A stretch of DNA of 12,070 nucleotides from Nonlabens sp. (GTDB lineage Bacteria; Bacteroidota; Bacteroidia; Flavobacteriales; Flavobacteriaceae). The translations under genes and the position numbers were made by a program. Below the pieces are notes generated by a model. It saw nothing but the letters and a program-made list of their open reading frames with translations. It was not told where the DNA came from and ran no database searches. Shown piece by piece: positions 1 through 6,716 of the stretch. Position 1 is the first letter of the stretch; the number at the start of each line of letters is the position of its first letter. The stretch covers positions 1 through 12,070 of the forward strand of contig JALZUY010000014.1 in the NCBI GenBank assembly GCA_023301395.1, read 5' to 3'.

Positions 1-195
1 CAAGGTTTTCAAACCCTTCAAAACCGATTTGGTTTGAATCTTTTTAAAGAAGGTTTTATCTCTAGAATTCAACACATTTCTAAAGACATGGAAAGCCATC
101 GATTAGAAAACTTCATGGGGCAATTACTGCAACAACAGGCTTTTAGTAGTACAAAGTATTTTAGTCAGTGGATTGAGGAGAAGAATAAAAGTTGA
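1..195 (+). CDS. C-terminal end of an unidentified protein (5' truncated)
   Basis: An open frame runs from the first base of the window to a TGA at 193-195 and gives the last 64 residues of a protein. The visible part is rich in Gln, Phe, Lys and Ser, looks soluble and mostly helical, and ends in a charged tail (WIEEKNKS). I see no membrane segment, no T9SS sorting domain and no motif that I can assign to a family. The amino acid mix is ordinary and the frame has no internal stop, so it is probably a real gene end. It converges on the lipoprotein gene at 401-838, with about 200 bases of AT-rich DNA between them. Function unknown. Confidence 0.6.
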   Translation, partial: QGFQTLQNRFGLNLFKEGFISRIQHISKDMESHRLENFMGQLLQQQAFSSTKYFSQWIEEKNKS

Positions 196-400
196 TGTTA
201 TAATTTAAAACCATTTATCAAACTGATTTTATCTAAGTTAAGTTAAACTCTGTTTTAATATCGTCTTCACTATGCTTGGACTGATATTTGTATTAAAAAA
301 CAACTAATTCAAGACGAAATGGTTTATAACAAATCGATTGTTAAATTATAAAATGTCAAACTTATTGTTATATGTTGACATGTAATTGATTAAATGAATT

Positions 401-838
401 TTACTTGGGTAAGAGATAGCTTTCAATGATAGTCATCAAATTGATGAGTTTAGAGGTCGCTTCTTTTACTTGAAAAGTAACTGCTTTATCGTTGTAGGTA
501 ATCGTAATCCTAGGAATATCTCTATATCTTCCTATGTAACTGTCTTTCATTTCTGAAAATTGAGCTTTATTAAAGGCTTCTTTAATTTTTATAAGAGTTT
601 TATTATCAATAATATAAATAGTTTTCCCTAAATAGTCCACATTTGCAATCCCGTTATAATAAACGCTATCACCTTTAAGTTCAATAGTGAAATCAGGCTC
701 ATTCATGGAACGAGCCTTTGATTTAACATACTTCATTTCTATATCTTTTGAATCAAGTTTAATAGAAGAACATCCGGTAAATGCAAGTGTAAGAACGAGA
801 ATAATTCCAGAAAATGTAAATCGATGTGTACTTAACAT
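401..838 (-). CDS. Small lipoprotein, DUF6438-like
   Basis: This encodes a 145-residue predicted lipoprotein. The N-terminus has a short basic stretch (STHR), a hydrophobic core and FTGC, putting the lipidated Cys at residue 23; export and membrane anchoring are inferred from that. The mature part has the layout I associate with DUF6438: a 'PDFTIELKGDSVYYNG' strand pair near residues 48-63, an 'IKEAFNKAQFSEMKDSY' helix near 85-101, 'DIPRITITYNDK' near 106-117, and a C-terminal helix. The frame extends eight codons upstream to a TTG at 862, which would overlap the protease stop. The ATG at 838 gives a normal signal peptide and a 13-base gap, so I chose it. It lies directly downstream of the protease gene on the same strand and is probably cotranscribed. 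The molecular role is unknown, and the family call rests on memory of the pattern. Confidence 0.75.
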   Translation of the reverse strand: MLSTHRFTFSGIILVLTLAFTGCSSIKLDSKDIEMKYVKSKARSMNEPDFTIELKGDSVYYNGIANVDYLGKTIYIIDNKTLIKIKEAFNKAQFSEMKDSYIGRYRDIPRITITYNDKAVTFQVKEATSKLINLMTIIESYLLPK

Positions 839-851
839 ATATAGTTTAGAT

Positions 852-3086
852 TTAATTATCAATAACTAGTTTTTGAACTAAAAGCTTTCCAGTATCCACT
901 TGTTTTAATTGTAAAAAGTATACGCCGCTGCTTAAGTTACTTACGTTTATTGTGGTTGACTCCTTGAAATATCCATTGTATAACCTCTTTCCATTAAGAT
1001 CGAATAGATTGTATTTGAATTTCTCATTATTAGAGAGGTTGATTGTAACTAATTCAGAGGCAGGATTAGGATACATGGTAATTCCTAGAAGCTCAAAACT
1101 ATCTAAACTAGCTGTATCTTCAATAATGGTAAAGTTTGCATTAGAAACATCATAAAAAGTTGACGCAGACCTAAATCCGCCAGCAACATCACAACGCACT
1201 AAAACTCTCGCCATTGTTGAATTAACATTAGGTATTATTATGTTTTGTGAACCACTGTTAGCAACAGCGTCGGCAACTATTGTATAGGTGTTTCCTCCAT
1301 CGGTTGACACTAAAATATCCACATTAGGGCAATGAGAATTAGTTCCATTTACGGTCCATGTAATATTGCTTGAAACATTACCCATTAATGATTCTCCACC
1401 ATTAGGAGTTGCAACTTCAAATGGACCAGTATTAGCAACGGTTACAACATTTTTATCTTCATGGATACGACCAAATGATGTATTGTTATCACGAACTAAA
1501 AGAGAGAAATTCATAGTTCTTGCTGTACAAGGTAATTTTTCCCACATCTGATCATTATTTCCTGCAAGAATATCGCTATACTGAGGAAAACTGCGGTAAT
1601 TTTCAACTGTCGGACCTCTATAACGAAAAAGTGGGGCAGTAGTAGAATTACAATTTGGTGAACCACTTACAGCTATACTACCACTATCATATTGAACCCA
1701 ATTATAAGATAAAGCATTTATAGGATCGTTTGCATCTGTTGCAGACCCAACTAAGATAAAAGGAGTTCCTTTGGGTAAGGTAATGTCATTGTTTGCATTG
1801 GCAACTGGATTTGCACTGTTTCCTGTTGCATCCATAGCAGCGCAAGAAGTGAAATTTGTAAATGCCATTCTTATTTGATCAATAGAGGCCCAGTGAAAAA
1901 ATGGATCTGCAGTGTTTGAATAACTAGGAACTGGACCACAAACACCAGCATAAGCCATAATGGACGATCCTTCACCAGGTTCGAATCTTAAATTATTTAC
2001 AGATGTTCCACATTCTTGGGAAGCAAAATTGTGATCTGAACCAAATTGATGACCTAACTCATGACTTACGTAATCTACCCATAAGGTTTGTAGACTAGAA
2101 ATATTTCCTGAATATCCTTGACCTTTCCATTGATCCCAACATGTGGTGTCTATAAATGCTGCACCACCTATATTTGCCCATAAAACAGTATGACCTACAT
2201 CAAACCCATTAACCGTTAAAGCGTTTACACAAGCTGTATGTGATTCAAGTGGTAAATTCGTTCCGCTAGGGTCAAATGGATCACTATTAGGATCTGTAAA
2301 AACTAGTGCAGCATTACTTACTAAGTTAAAGGAAACGCCAAGGTCTCTTAAATAAATAGGGTTTATCATATTAACTCCAGAAGCCAAAGCATTTAAAACC
2401 GCAGTAATACTAACTGGTGAACCACCGAATTGTTGTGAATATTCCCCAGACGCAGCTATAGCTAGCCTAAACGTTTCTTTACTCGTGGCTGATTTAGTTC
2501 TAAAGTTAGTAGTTGCAATCGTTCTAGTTACTACATCTATAGTACTTGCATTACACTGTACACCGTTATTAAGTTCATCTTTCTTATAATAAACTATTAA
2601 GTCATTAGGATTATTCTTAAAAGCAGGCGTTATAAAATAACTATCGGTTGATTTATAAACAGCAGCATGAAATCCAGCATCACTTATGTCACAGGCTATA
2701 AGAACACTCGGGTTATCTTTTTGATAACCGCTGTACGTCTTTATCGTGTATAAATGTGCCACCGTACTATCTATTATAACAGAAGTATTAATTACAAAGG
2801 TTTCAAAACTTCCGTTGGGCGTAGGGATCTGAATTTCTTGACGATCTAGTTGATCTAAGGCTAATAAAAATTGATTAGAATCAATGTAATAAGAAAGGTA
2901 ATTTTCTGGATATGTATTCATGAAAGTTTCTTTTGATGAGCTTTCAAGAGTATTTGTTAATAATTGCCAGTCATCAGTTTTGTGTTGTGAAAAGCCTGTG
3001 AAAAAAGTAAATATACATATCAGTAAACAAATATATTGGCTAAAGTAAACTCTTGTTGTCATGTTAAAAAAAATTAAGATTTTCAT
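852..3086 (-). CDS. Secreted M12-type (reprolysin-like) zinc metalloprotease with T9SS sorting domain
   Basis: This is a 744-residue predicted extracellular protease. It starts with a signal peptide (hydrophobic core about residues 18-31, possible cleavage after GFSQ). A propeptide-like region follows to about residue 200. The catalytic domain (about 205-415) holds the metzincin zinc motif HELGHQFGSDH at 342-352: His342, His346 and His352 as zinc ligands, and Glu343 as catalytic base. The Met-turn IMAY lies at 376-379. Many Cys residues flank the active site and may form disulfides. Ig/FN3-like beta regions follow (about 425-655). Residues 671-744 form a T9SS type A sorting domain (MYPNPASE, then FDLNGK and LSSGVYFLQL), which is normally removed during secretion through the outer membrane. 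The ATG at 3086 is used; an in-frame ATG at 3062 would also leave a good signal peptide. The substrate cannot be read from the sequence. Confidence 0.93.
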   Translation of the reverse strand: MKILIFFNMTTRVYFSQYICLLICIFTFFTGFSQHKTDDWQLLTNTLESSSKETFMNTYPENYLSYYIDSNQFLLALDQLDRQEIQIPTPNGSFETFVINTSVIIDSTVAHLYTIKTYSGYQKDNPSVLIACDISDAGFHAAVYKSTDSYFITPAFKNNPNDLIVYYKKDELNNGVQCNASTIDVVTRTIATTNFRTKSATSKETFRLAIAASGEYSQQFGGSPVSITAVLNALASGVNMINPIYLRDLGVSFNLVSNAALVFTDPNSDPFDPSGTNLPLESHTACVNALTVNGFDVGHTVLWANIGGAAFIDTTCWDQWKGQGYSGNISSLQTLWVDYVSHELGHQFGSDHNFASQECGTSVNNLRFEPGEGSSIMAYAGVCGPVPSYSNTADPFFHWASIDQIRMAFTNFTSCAAMDATGNSANPVANANNDITLPKGTPFILVGSATDANDPINALSYNWVQYDSGSIAVSGSPNCNSTTAPLFRYRGPTVENYRSFPQYSDILAGNNDQMWEKLPCTARTMNFSLLVRDNNTSFGRIHEDKNVVTVANTGPFEVATPNGGESLMGNVSSNITWTVNGTNSHCPNVDILVSTDGGNTYTIVADAVANSGSQNIIIPNVNSTMARVLVRCDVAGGFRSASTFYDVSNANFTIIEDTASLDSFELLGITMYPNPASELVTINLSNNEKFKYNLFDLNGKRLYNGYFKESTTINVSNLSSGVYFLQLKQVDTGKLLVQKLVIDN

Positions 3087-3221
3087 GTTGTTTTAATTGA
3101 GATAAGTAATTTTAACACAATTTAATCACTATGAAAAGCAGAGTTTCATATCTGTATACACTAATTTCATTTTAGCAGGTGTTTTATTCAAATGGGATTT
3201 AAATAATATAGAGCTCAGTAT

Positions 3222-3647
3222 TTAATTGCGTATTTTCTTCAACAACCAAGTTCCATAAAGTATATCCTCCTCAATATGACCATCTACTTCAAACTCTTCT
3301 CTTAACGACCAACCGCCATATAAAGCATTAAATTTTTCGTCTACAAAACCTAGGTGTTCAATCTCGAGTATTCCGTTTTCAAAAACTAATTCTGAACTTC
3401 CTTGTTCCTTTATTCTAGGATATTTAGGATAGGTTTTCACAAAAGACAGCATTCCATTTTCAGAAAAACCTTTAATAGTAGATTTCAAAGGAACTGCAAA
3501 CTCTGATTCTTTTTCTTCCATTATTCCAGTAAAACTGACATTACTTCCTGTAAGACTAACTTCGATTACCACTCGTGCACCAAAATGAGGCAAAGCATAA
3601 CCTTCACCAAATTCATAATAACCTTTCCAATTTCCAATTAAATTCAT
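3222..3647 (-). CDS. Hypothetical 141-residue beta-rich protein
   Basis: I do not recognise this protein. It has no signal peptide or membrane segment and so is probably cytoplasmic. It opens with GNWKGYYEFGEGY, and the rest alternates short strands and turns, with GGWSLREEF at 110-118 and GTWLLKK at 131-137. A G-x-W at the start plus repeated Trp-bearing strands resembles small lipocalin-like or other beta-barrel proteins, but this is only a shape argument. The ATG at 3647 is the first in frame. It is the last gene of a minus-strand run, 20 bases after the DUF6122-like gene, so cotranscription is likely. I see no terminator hairpin after its stop. Confidence 0.75.
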   Translation of the reverse strand: MNLIGNWKGYYEFGEGYALPHFGARVVIEVSLTGSNVSFTGIMEEKESEFAVPLKSTIKGFSENGMLSFVKTYPKYPRIKEQGSSELVFENGILEIEHLGFVDEKFNALYGGWSLREEFEVDGHIEEDILYGTWLLKKIRN

Positions 3648-3667
3648 TACACATTTTTAATTTAATT

Positions 3668-3976
3668 TCACATCATCAAACAATCCACATAATCAGTTAC
3701 CATGTGAAATATTAAGCCAATTCCTAAAATACGAAAAGGCTTTTTAAGGAACAACAATCCTACATAAACAATAATCGCATAATAACTATGTAAAGGATGA
3801 AAATTAATACTACAGCGATCTGCTTGAAAAATAGGTGAGGCGAGAAGATGATCTAAATCTACTAGCATCGTTGTAAGAAAAAGTAGATAGACCATTTTCC
3901 ATTCCTTTTTAAAGAATATCAAAGCAATGCCTAAGGGAACACCAAAATGTAAAAAGTAATGTATAAAAGTTTGCAT
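3668..3976 (-). CDS. DUF6122-like integral membrane protein
   Basis: This encodes a 102-residue protein with about four membrane segments (roughly residues 6-22, 28-50, 65-77 and 83-100). Polar residues sit in or beside them in a pattern that suggests a metal site: D40, D42 and H43 in MLVDLDHLLASP, then RCSINFHPLHSYY (C55, H60, H63), then HMVTDYVDC (H91, D95, D98). I remember this pattern as DUF6122, common in Bacteroidota. It also recalls the YdjM/DUF457 group of membrane proteins annotated as metal-dependent hydrolases. No reaction is established, so hydrolase activity is only a suggestion from the His/Asp pattern. The gene starts 3 bases after the stop of the 95-residue gene, so the two are almost certainly cotranscribed. 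Confidence 0.85.
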   Translation of the reverse strand: MQTFIHYFLHFGVPLGIALIFFKKEWKMVYLLFLTTMLVDLDHLLASPIFQADRCSINFHPLHSYYAIIVYVGLLFLKKPFRILGIGLIFHMVTDYVDCLMM

Positions 3977-3979
3977 TAT

Positions 3980-4267
3980 TTATCCATAAGTTTCCATCAT
4001 TCCTTCAATCGTTTCCCACTCAGGATCTGATTGCAAACTACATCCAAAATCAACTAGTTTATCCTCGCTTTCATAGAGTTCATTAAACTTTGCAAGTGCT
4101 ATTTCTCTATCTTCAAAATAAAATAGCATTTCAATCCCAAAATCTGTTGGGATTCTGGAGATCATATGAGAAACACAAACCTTATTCATTTCTTCAATAA
4201 AATACAGCTGAATATCTTGTTCTGAGGCACCATTCATATCTTCAAATTCAACGGTCAGAACACTCAT
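3980..4267 (-). CDS. Hypothetical acidic 95-residue protein
   Basis: I cannot place this small protein in a family. It is strongly acidic, has no signal peptide or membrane helix, and reads as alternating strands and helices: VLTVEFEDM, SEQDIQLYFIEEMNKV, IEMLFYFEDREIALAKFNELY, and a tail with WETIEGMMETYG. That pattern suggests a compact alpha/beta domain of ferredoxin-like type, but this is weak. The ATG at 4267 is the natural start. The gene is closely followed (3-base gap) by the DUF6122-like membrane protein and then the 141-residue protein, so the three probably share one transcript. Confidence 0.75.
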   Translation of the reverse strand: MSVLTVEFEDMNGASEQDIQLYFIEEMNKVCVSHMISRIPTDFGIEMLFYFEDREIALAKFNELYESEDKLVDFGCSLQSDPEWETIEGMMETYG

Positions 4268-4324
4268 TATATCACAATGTTCTTTATAAGGATAATCTTT
4301 ATATCCTGTATTTATCCAGCCAGT

Positions 4325-4423
4325 TCATGGCTCATCGTCTATAGTAACAGCTGCCAGTGCAACTATTTCTTCAGGAAATGGTTTTCCTGCTGCTTTAATT
4401 TCTTCCCAAGTCATATCATTCAT
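4325..4423 (-). CDS. Possible small ORF, 32 residues
   Basis: This short frame runs from an ATG at 4423 to a TGA at 4325-4327. The peptide begins MNDMTWEEIKAAGKPFPEE and ends AAVTIDDEP; it is acidic and protein-like, with a predicted helix and a Pro-rich turn, and its codons look normal for the window. It lies between the fumC terminator and the 95-residue gene on the same strand, 57 bases before that gene's start. A promoter-like sequence sits just upstream (TTG at 4460-4462, a 20-base spacer, then TAGCTTCG at 4432-4439 read on the minus strand). It may be a real small protein, a leader peptide or the remnant of a longer gene. I cannot name a homologue. Confidence 0.4.
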   Translation of the reverse strand: MNDMTWEEIKAAGKPFPEEIVALAAVTIDDEP

Positions 4424-4431
4424 TAAGTATA

Positions 4432-4462
4432 CGAAGCTAAACTTTTACCAGCTCAATTACAA
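4432..4462 (-). promoter_or_regulatory. Possible promoter for the minus-strand small-gene group
   Basis: Read on the minus strand, TTG (4462-4460), a 20-base spacer and TAGCTTCG (4439-4432) approximate the Bacteroidota pattern TTG-N19-21-TAnnTTTG, with one mismatch in the -7 element. It lies 8 bases before the ATG of the 32-codon ORF and downstream of the fumC terminator, where a new transcript would be expected to begin. In AT-rich DNA such a match could be chance. Confidence 0.3.
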
Positions 4463-4486
4463 TTCTATTAGGATGACGACAGATAT

Positions 4487-4518
4487 AAAAAAAGCCGCTT
4501 CAAAATGAAGCGACTTTT
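4487..4518 (-). terminator. Rho-independent terminator of fumC
   Basis: The arms 4494-4501 and 4507-4514 form a stem of 8 positions with one C-A mismatch (4495/4513), enclosing the 5-base loop 4502-4506. Flanking A and T runs extend the pairing. On the minus strand the stem is followed by seven T residues (4493-4487). It begins 20 bases after the fumC stop codon. Confidence 0.8.
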
Positions 4519-4537
4519 AGTTTCTATAAAATAGTAT

Positions 4538-5932
4538 TTATCTATGTCCTACCATATCCTCTGGAATAACCCAAGCATCAAACTCTTCGGACGTTACATG
4601 ACCTAGAGCAAGTGCTGCTTCTTTTAAAGTAGATCCTTCTTCGTGTGCTTTATTTGCAATCTCAGCTGCTTTATAGTAACCTATCTTAGTGTTTAAAGCA
4701 GTTACAAGCATTAATGAATTATCAAGTAAAGATTTAATTTTAGGATAATTAGGTTCGATTCCTACCGCACAATTCTCATCAAAACTTCTACAAGAATCTC
4801 CTATTAATTGAGCACTTTCTAGAACTGCAGCAGCCATTACTGGCTTAAATACGTTCAATTCAAAATGTCCTTGCATTCCACCTACAGTTACAGTAGTGTC
4901 ATTACCCATTACACGAGCACAAACCATAGTAATGGCTTCGGCCTGCGTAGGGTTTACTTTCCCTGGCATAATAGAACTGCCTGGCTCGTTTGCAGGTAAC
5001 ATTAATTCACCTATTCCACTACGTGGTCCACTAGCAAGCATTCTTATATCGTGCGCTATTTTATTTAAAGAAACAGCAATTTGTTTCAATGCTCCATGAG
5101 TTTCTACTAGTGCATCGTGTGCAGCAAGTGCTTCAAATTTATTACCAGCAGTTACAAATGGTAATTCAGTAAACTTTGCTATATAAGCGGCAACTTTTAC
5201 ATCATAACCAGCTGGAGTATTTAAACCAGTTCCTACGGCAGTTCCACCTAGTGCAAGCTCGCTCAAGTGAGCCATCGTGTTTTTTAAAGCTTTTAATCCA
5301 TGATCTAATTGCGATACATAACCAGAAAACTCTTGACCTATGGTAAGTGGAGTAGCGTCCATCAAGTGTGTACGTCCTATTTTCACCACATCTTTAAATG
5401 CCTCTGCTTTGGTATTTAATGTATTTCTTAATTGCTCAACTCCAGGGACTGTATTTTCAACAATCTTTTTATAACAAGCGATATGCATTCCTGTAGGGAA
5501 CGTATCGTTTGAAGATTGTGATTTATTCACATCATCGTTAGGTTGTATGGTTTTCTCGCCTTCACCTACTGTTTTACCAGCAAGTTGATGTGCGCGATTT
5601 GCAATCACCTCATTCACATTCATGTTAGATTGCGTACCAGAACCTGTTTGCCATATCACTAATGGAAACTCTCCATCATGTTTTCCAGCAAGAATTTCAT
5701 CACATACCTGTGCGATTAAATCTCTTTTCTCCTCTGCAAGAACACCTAGTTCACAGTTTGTATAAGCCGCTGCTTTCTTTAAATAAGCAAAGCCATAAAC
5801 AATTTCTAGTGGCATACTACCGGCAGCACCTATTTTAAAGTTGTTACGTGAACGCTGCGTTTGCGCGCCCCATAATTTATCTGCAGGAACTTCAATTGTT
5901 CCCATTGTATCTTTATCTATACGGTATGCCAT
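4538..5932 (-). CDS. fumC: Class II fumarate hydratase (fumarase C)
   Basis: Fumarase interconverts fumarate and L-malate in the TCA cycle; this is the iron-independent, homotetrameric cytoplasmic class. The 464 residues match the usual family length. Visible landmarks are SGTQSNMNVNE at 98-108, SQSSNDTFPT at 138-147, GRTHLMDATP at 186-195 with the conserved His189, and the superfamily signature GSSIMPGKVNP at 318-328, which carries the catalytic Ser loop. KVNP and NEP place it in the fumarase branch rather than with aspartase or argininosuccinate lyase; aspartase is the closest alternative but fits less well. The start at 5932 is followed by MAYRIDKDTMG, the normal fumarase N-terminus. The gene is monocistronic, with its own promoter and terminator. 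Nothing appears to be missing. Confidence 0.96.
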   Translation of the reverse strand: MAYRIDKDTMGTIEVPADKLWGAQTQRSRNNFKIGAAGSMPLEIVYGFAYLKKAAAYTNCELGVLAEEKRDLIAQVCDEILAGKHDGEFPLVIWQTGSGTQSNMNVNEVIANRAHQLAGKTVGEGEKTIQPNDDVNKSQSSNDTFPTGMHIACYKKIVENTVPGVEQLRNTLNTKAEAFKDVVKIGRTHLMDATPLTIGQEFSGYVSQLDHGLKALKNTMAHLSELALGGTAVGTGLNTPAGYDVKVAAYIAKFTELPFVTAGNKFEALAAHDALVETHGALKQIAVSLNKIAHDIRMLASGPRSGIGELMLPANEPGSSIMPGKVNPTQAEAITMVCARVMGNDTTVTVGGMQGHFELNVFKPVMAAAVLESAQLIGDSCRSFDENCAVGIEPNYPKIKSLLDNSLMLVTALNTKIGYYKAAEIANKAHEEGSTLKEAALALGHVTSEEFDAWVIPEDMVGHR

Positions 5933-5948
5933 GATTTCATATTTTGAG

Positions 5949-5979
5949 CAAATATAACTTCTGTAGTTCTTTTTATCAG
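5949..5979 (-). promoter_or_regulatory. fumC promoter, Bacteroidota type
   Basis: On the minus strand a perfect -7 element TATATTTG (5956-5949) lies 16 bases before the fumC ATG. Twenty bases further upstream is CTG (5979-5977), one base off the TTG expected at -33. Position and spacing fit the known Bacteroidota promoter, giving a very short leader with no Shine-Dalgarno sequence. Confidence 0.6.
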
Positions 5980-6012
5980 ATACTTTTAGAGAGGTTTAAG
6001 GTTCTTTTTTAC

Positions 6013-6030
6013 ACGCTTTCGCGAAAGCGT
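6013..6030. repeat. Perfect 18-bp palindrome ACGCTTTCGCGAAAGCGT
   Basis: This sequence equals its own reverse complement over all 18 bases. It lies between the divergent fumC and small membrane protein promoters, about 35 bases upstream of the fumC -33 position. Its 16-base core recurs exactly at 11557-11572 inside a gene and almost exactly at 8716-8731, so it belongs to a dispersed motif family and is not only a local operator. Confidence 0.8.
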
Positions 6031-6106
6031 AATACCAATCACACCTTACTAACAATTACCTGTTAATAAATCCTACATATCATTTCTTTTTTTTGCCGAA
6101 AGCGTA

Positions 6107-6114
6107 TATCTTTG
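6107..6114 (+). promoter_or_regulatory. -7 promoter element of the 60-residue membrane protein gene
   Basis: TATCTTTG is a perfect match to TAnnTTTG and lies 17 bases before the ATG at 6132. No TTG is found at the -33 distance. Its presence inside the longer TTG-initiated frame (from 6093) is the main reason for choosing the ATG at 6132. Confidence 0.6.
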
Positions 6115-6131
6115 CAGCAAATACAATTACA

Positions 6132-6314
6132 ATGTTCGAATTTGATCAATACTTAGGATTTTTAGCATTTTTAGGAATATTAACCATAGGTTTCTGGTTA
6201 ATGATTTTCTTAACGGCATTTGTAATTCCATACTGGATTACAGGTTCATTAATGGAAAAAATGAAAATGAAAAAAGAAACTAAGAAGAAAGCACAAGAAG
6301 CTGGTAACGCATAA
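6132..6314 (+). CDS. Small single-pass membrane protein (possibly DUF6341)
   Basis: This encodes 60 residues: a short N-terminus (MFEFDQYLG), one long hydrophobic stretch at about residues 8-36 with a Pro-Tyr-Trp break (VIPYWITGS), and a Lys-rich tail (about residues 43-54) presumably facing the cytoplasm. It may span the membrane once or form a hairpin. The frame is open upstream to a TTG at 6093, but the -7 promoter element lies inside that extension, so the ATG at 6132 is preferred. I believe this matches a short Bacteroidota family filed as DUF6341, but I am not certain of the number. It is transcribed alone, between the fumC promoter region and a strong terminator. Function unknown. Confidence 0.8.
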   Translation: MFEFDQYLGFLAFLGILTIGFWLMIFLTAFVIPYWITGSLMEKMKMKKETKKKAQEAGNA

Positions 6315-6334
6315 TTACCTGATTATCATATATT

Positions 6335-6369
6335 AAAAACCCGTCTAGATTAAATCTAGACGGGTTTTT
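6335..6369. terminator. Bidirectional rho-independent terminator
   Basis: A perfect 16-bp inverted repeat (6335-6350 with 6354-6369) encloses the 3-base loop TAA. The GC-rich CCCG/CGGG base is flanked by A5 on the left and T5 on the right, so it can end transcription in both directions. It lies between two convergent genes, 20 bases after the stop at 6314 and 20 bases before the minus-strand stop at 6390-6392. Confidence 0.93.
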
Positions 6370-6389
6370 AATGTTTAATTTTTCAAAAG

Positions 6390-6713
6390 CTATCCACCAA
6401 CTCGTTTCACTTTAAATCCTTTTTCTTTTAAGAATTCCATAATACGGTCGCGATAATCACCTTGGATAATAATCTCATCGTTTTTAAAACTACCACCTAC
6501 GCCTAGCATAGTCTTAATCTCTTTTGCAAGAGTTTTAAAATCTGCAGTTGCACCAGTATAACCTGCTATTACCGTATTGACTTTTCCTTTACGCTTCTCA
6601 AATTTGCATTGCAAAGGGTCTTCTTGTAACCAGACGTTACTTTTCTCTGGTTTTTCTTCTTCCTTAAAATCATGTTTAGGGAAAAGATTTTTTAATTGAT
6701 CACTTAAGTCCAT
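6390..6713 (-). CDS. SUI1/eIF1-family translation initiation factor homologue (YciH-like)
   Basis: This 107-residue protein has a variable, charged N-terminal part (about 1-35) and an SUI1 domain from about 36 to 105. Diagnostic segments are EKRKGKVNTVIAGY, the LGVGGSFK turn at 70-77, and IIIQGDYRDRIMEFLKEKGF at 81-100, the usual G-G-S-x-K and QGD signature. Eukaryotic eIF1 controls start-codon selection. The bacterial YciH relatives bind ribosomes, and a role in initiation fidelity or stress translation has been proposed; the role here is inferred. It starts 3 bases after the oxygenase stop, so it is almost certainly translated from the same mRNA, and the bidirectional terminator ends that mRNA. 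Confidence 0.92.
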   Translation of the reverse strand: MDLSDQLKNLFPKHDFKEEEKPEKSNVWLQEDPLQCKFEKRKGKVNTVIAGYTGATADFKTLAKEIKTMLGVGGSFKNDEIIIQGDYRDRIMEFLKEKGFKVKRVGG

Positions 6714-6716
6714 AAT

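Noticed and set aside
196..400. AT-rich gap with a 7-bp dyad (ATGTCAA at 353-359, TTGACAT at 375-381, 15-base spacer)
   Set aside because: The arms are short, the stem has no T-run on either side, and no promoter start fits. It could be an operator or weak hairpin, but it is compatible with chance in AT-rich DNA. I see no gene in this interval.
839..862. Eight-codon N-terminal extension of the lipoprotein, starting with TTG at 862
   Set aside because: It would overlap the protease stop and give an overlong signal peptide; the ATG at 838 gives a standard lipoprotein signal.
4896..5099. Open frame on the plus strand opposite fumC
   Set aside because: It lies entirely within the strongly conserved fumC coding sequence on the other strand and encodes nothing recognisable.
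6093..6131. Upstream extension of the 60-residue membrane protein from a TTG
   Set aside because: It contains the perfect -7 element TATCTTTG, so this stretch is promoter and leader rather than coding.
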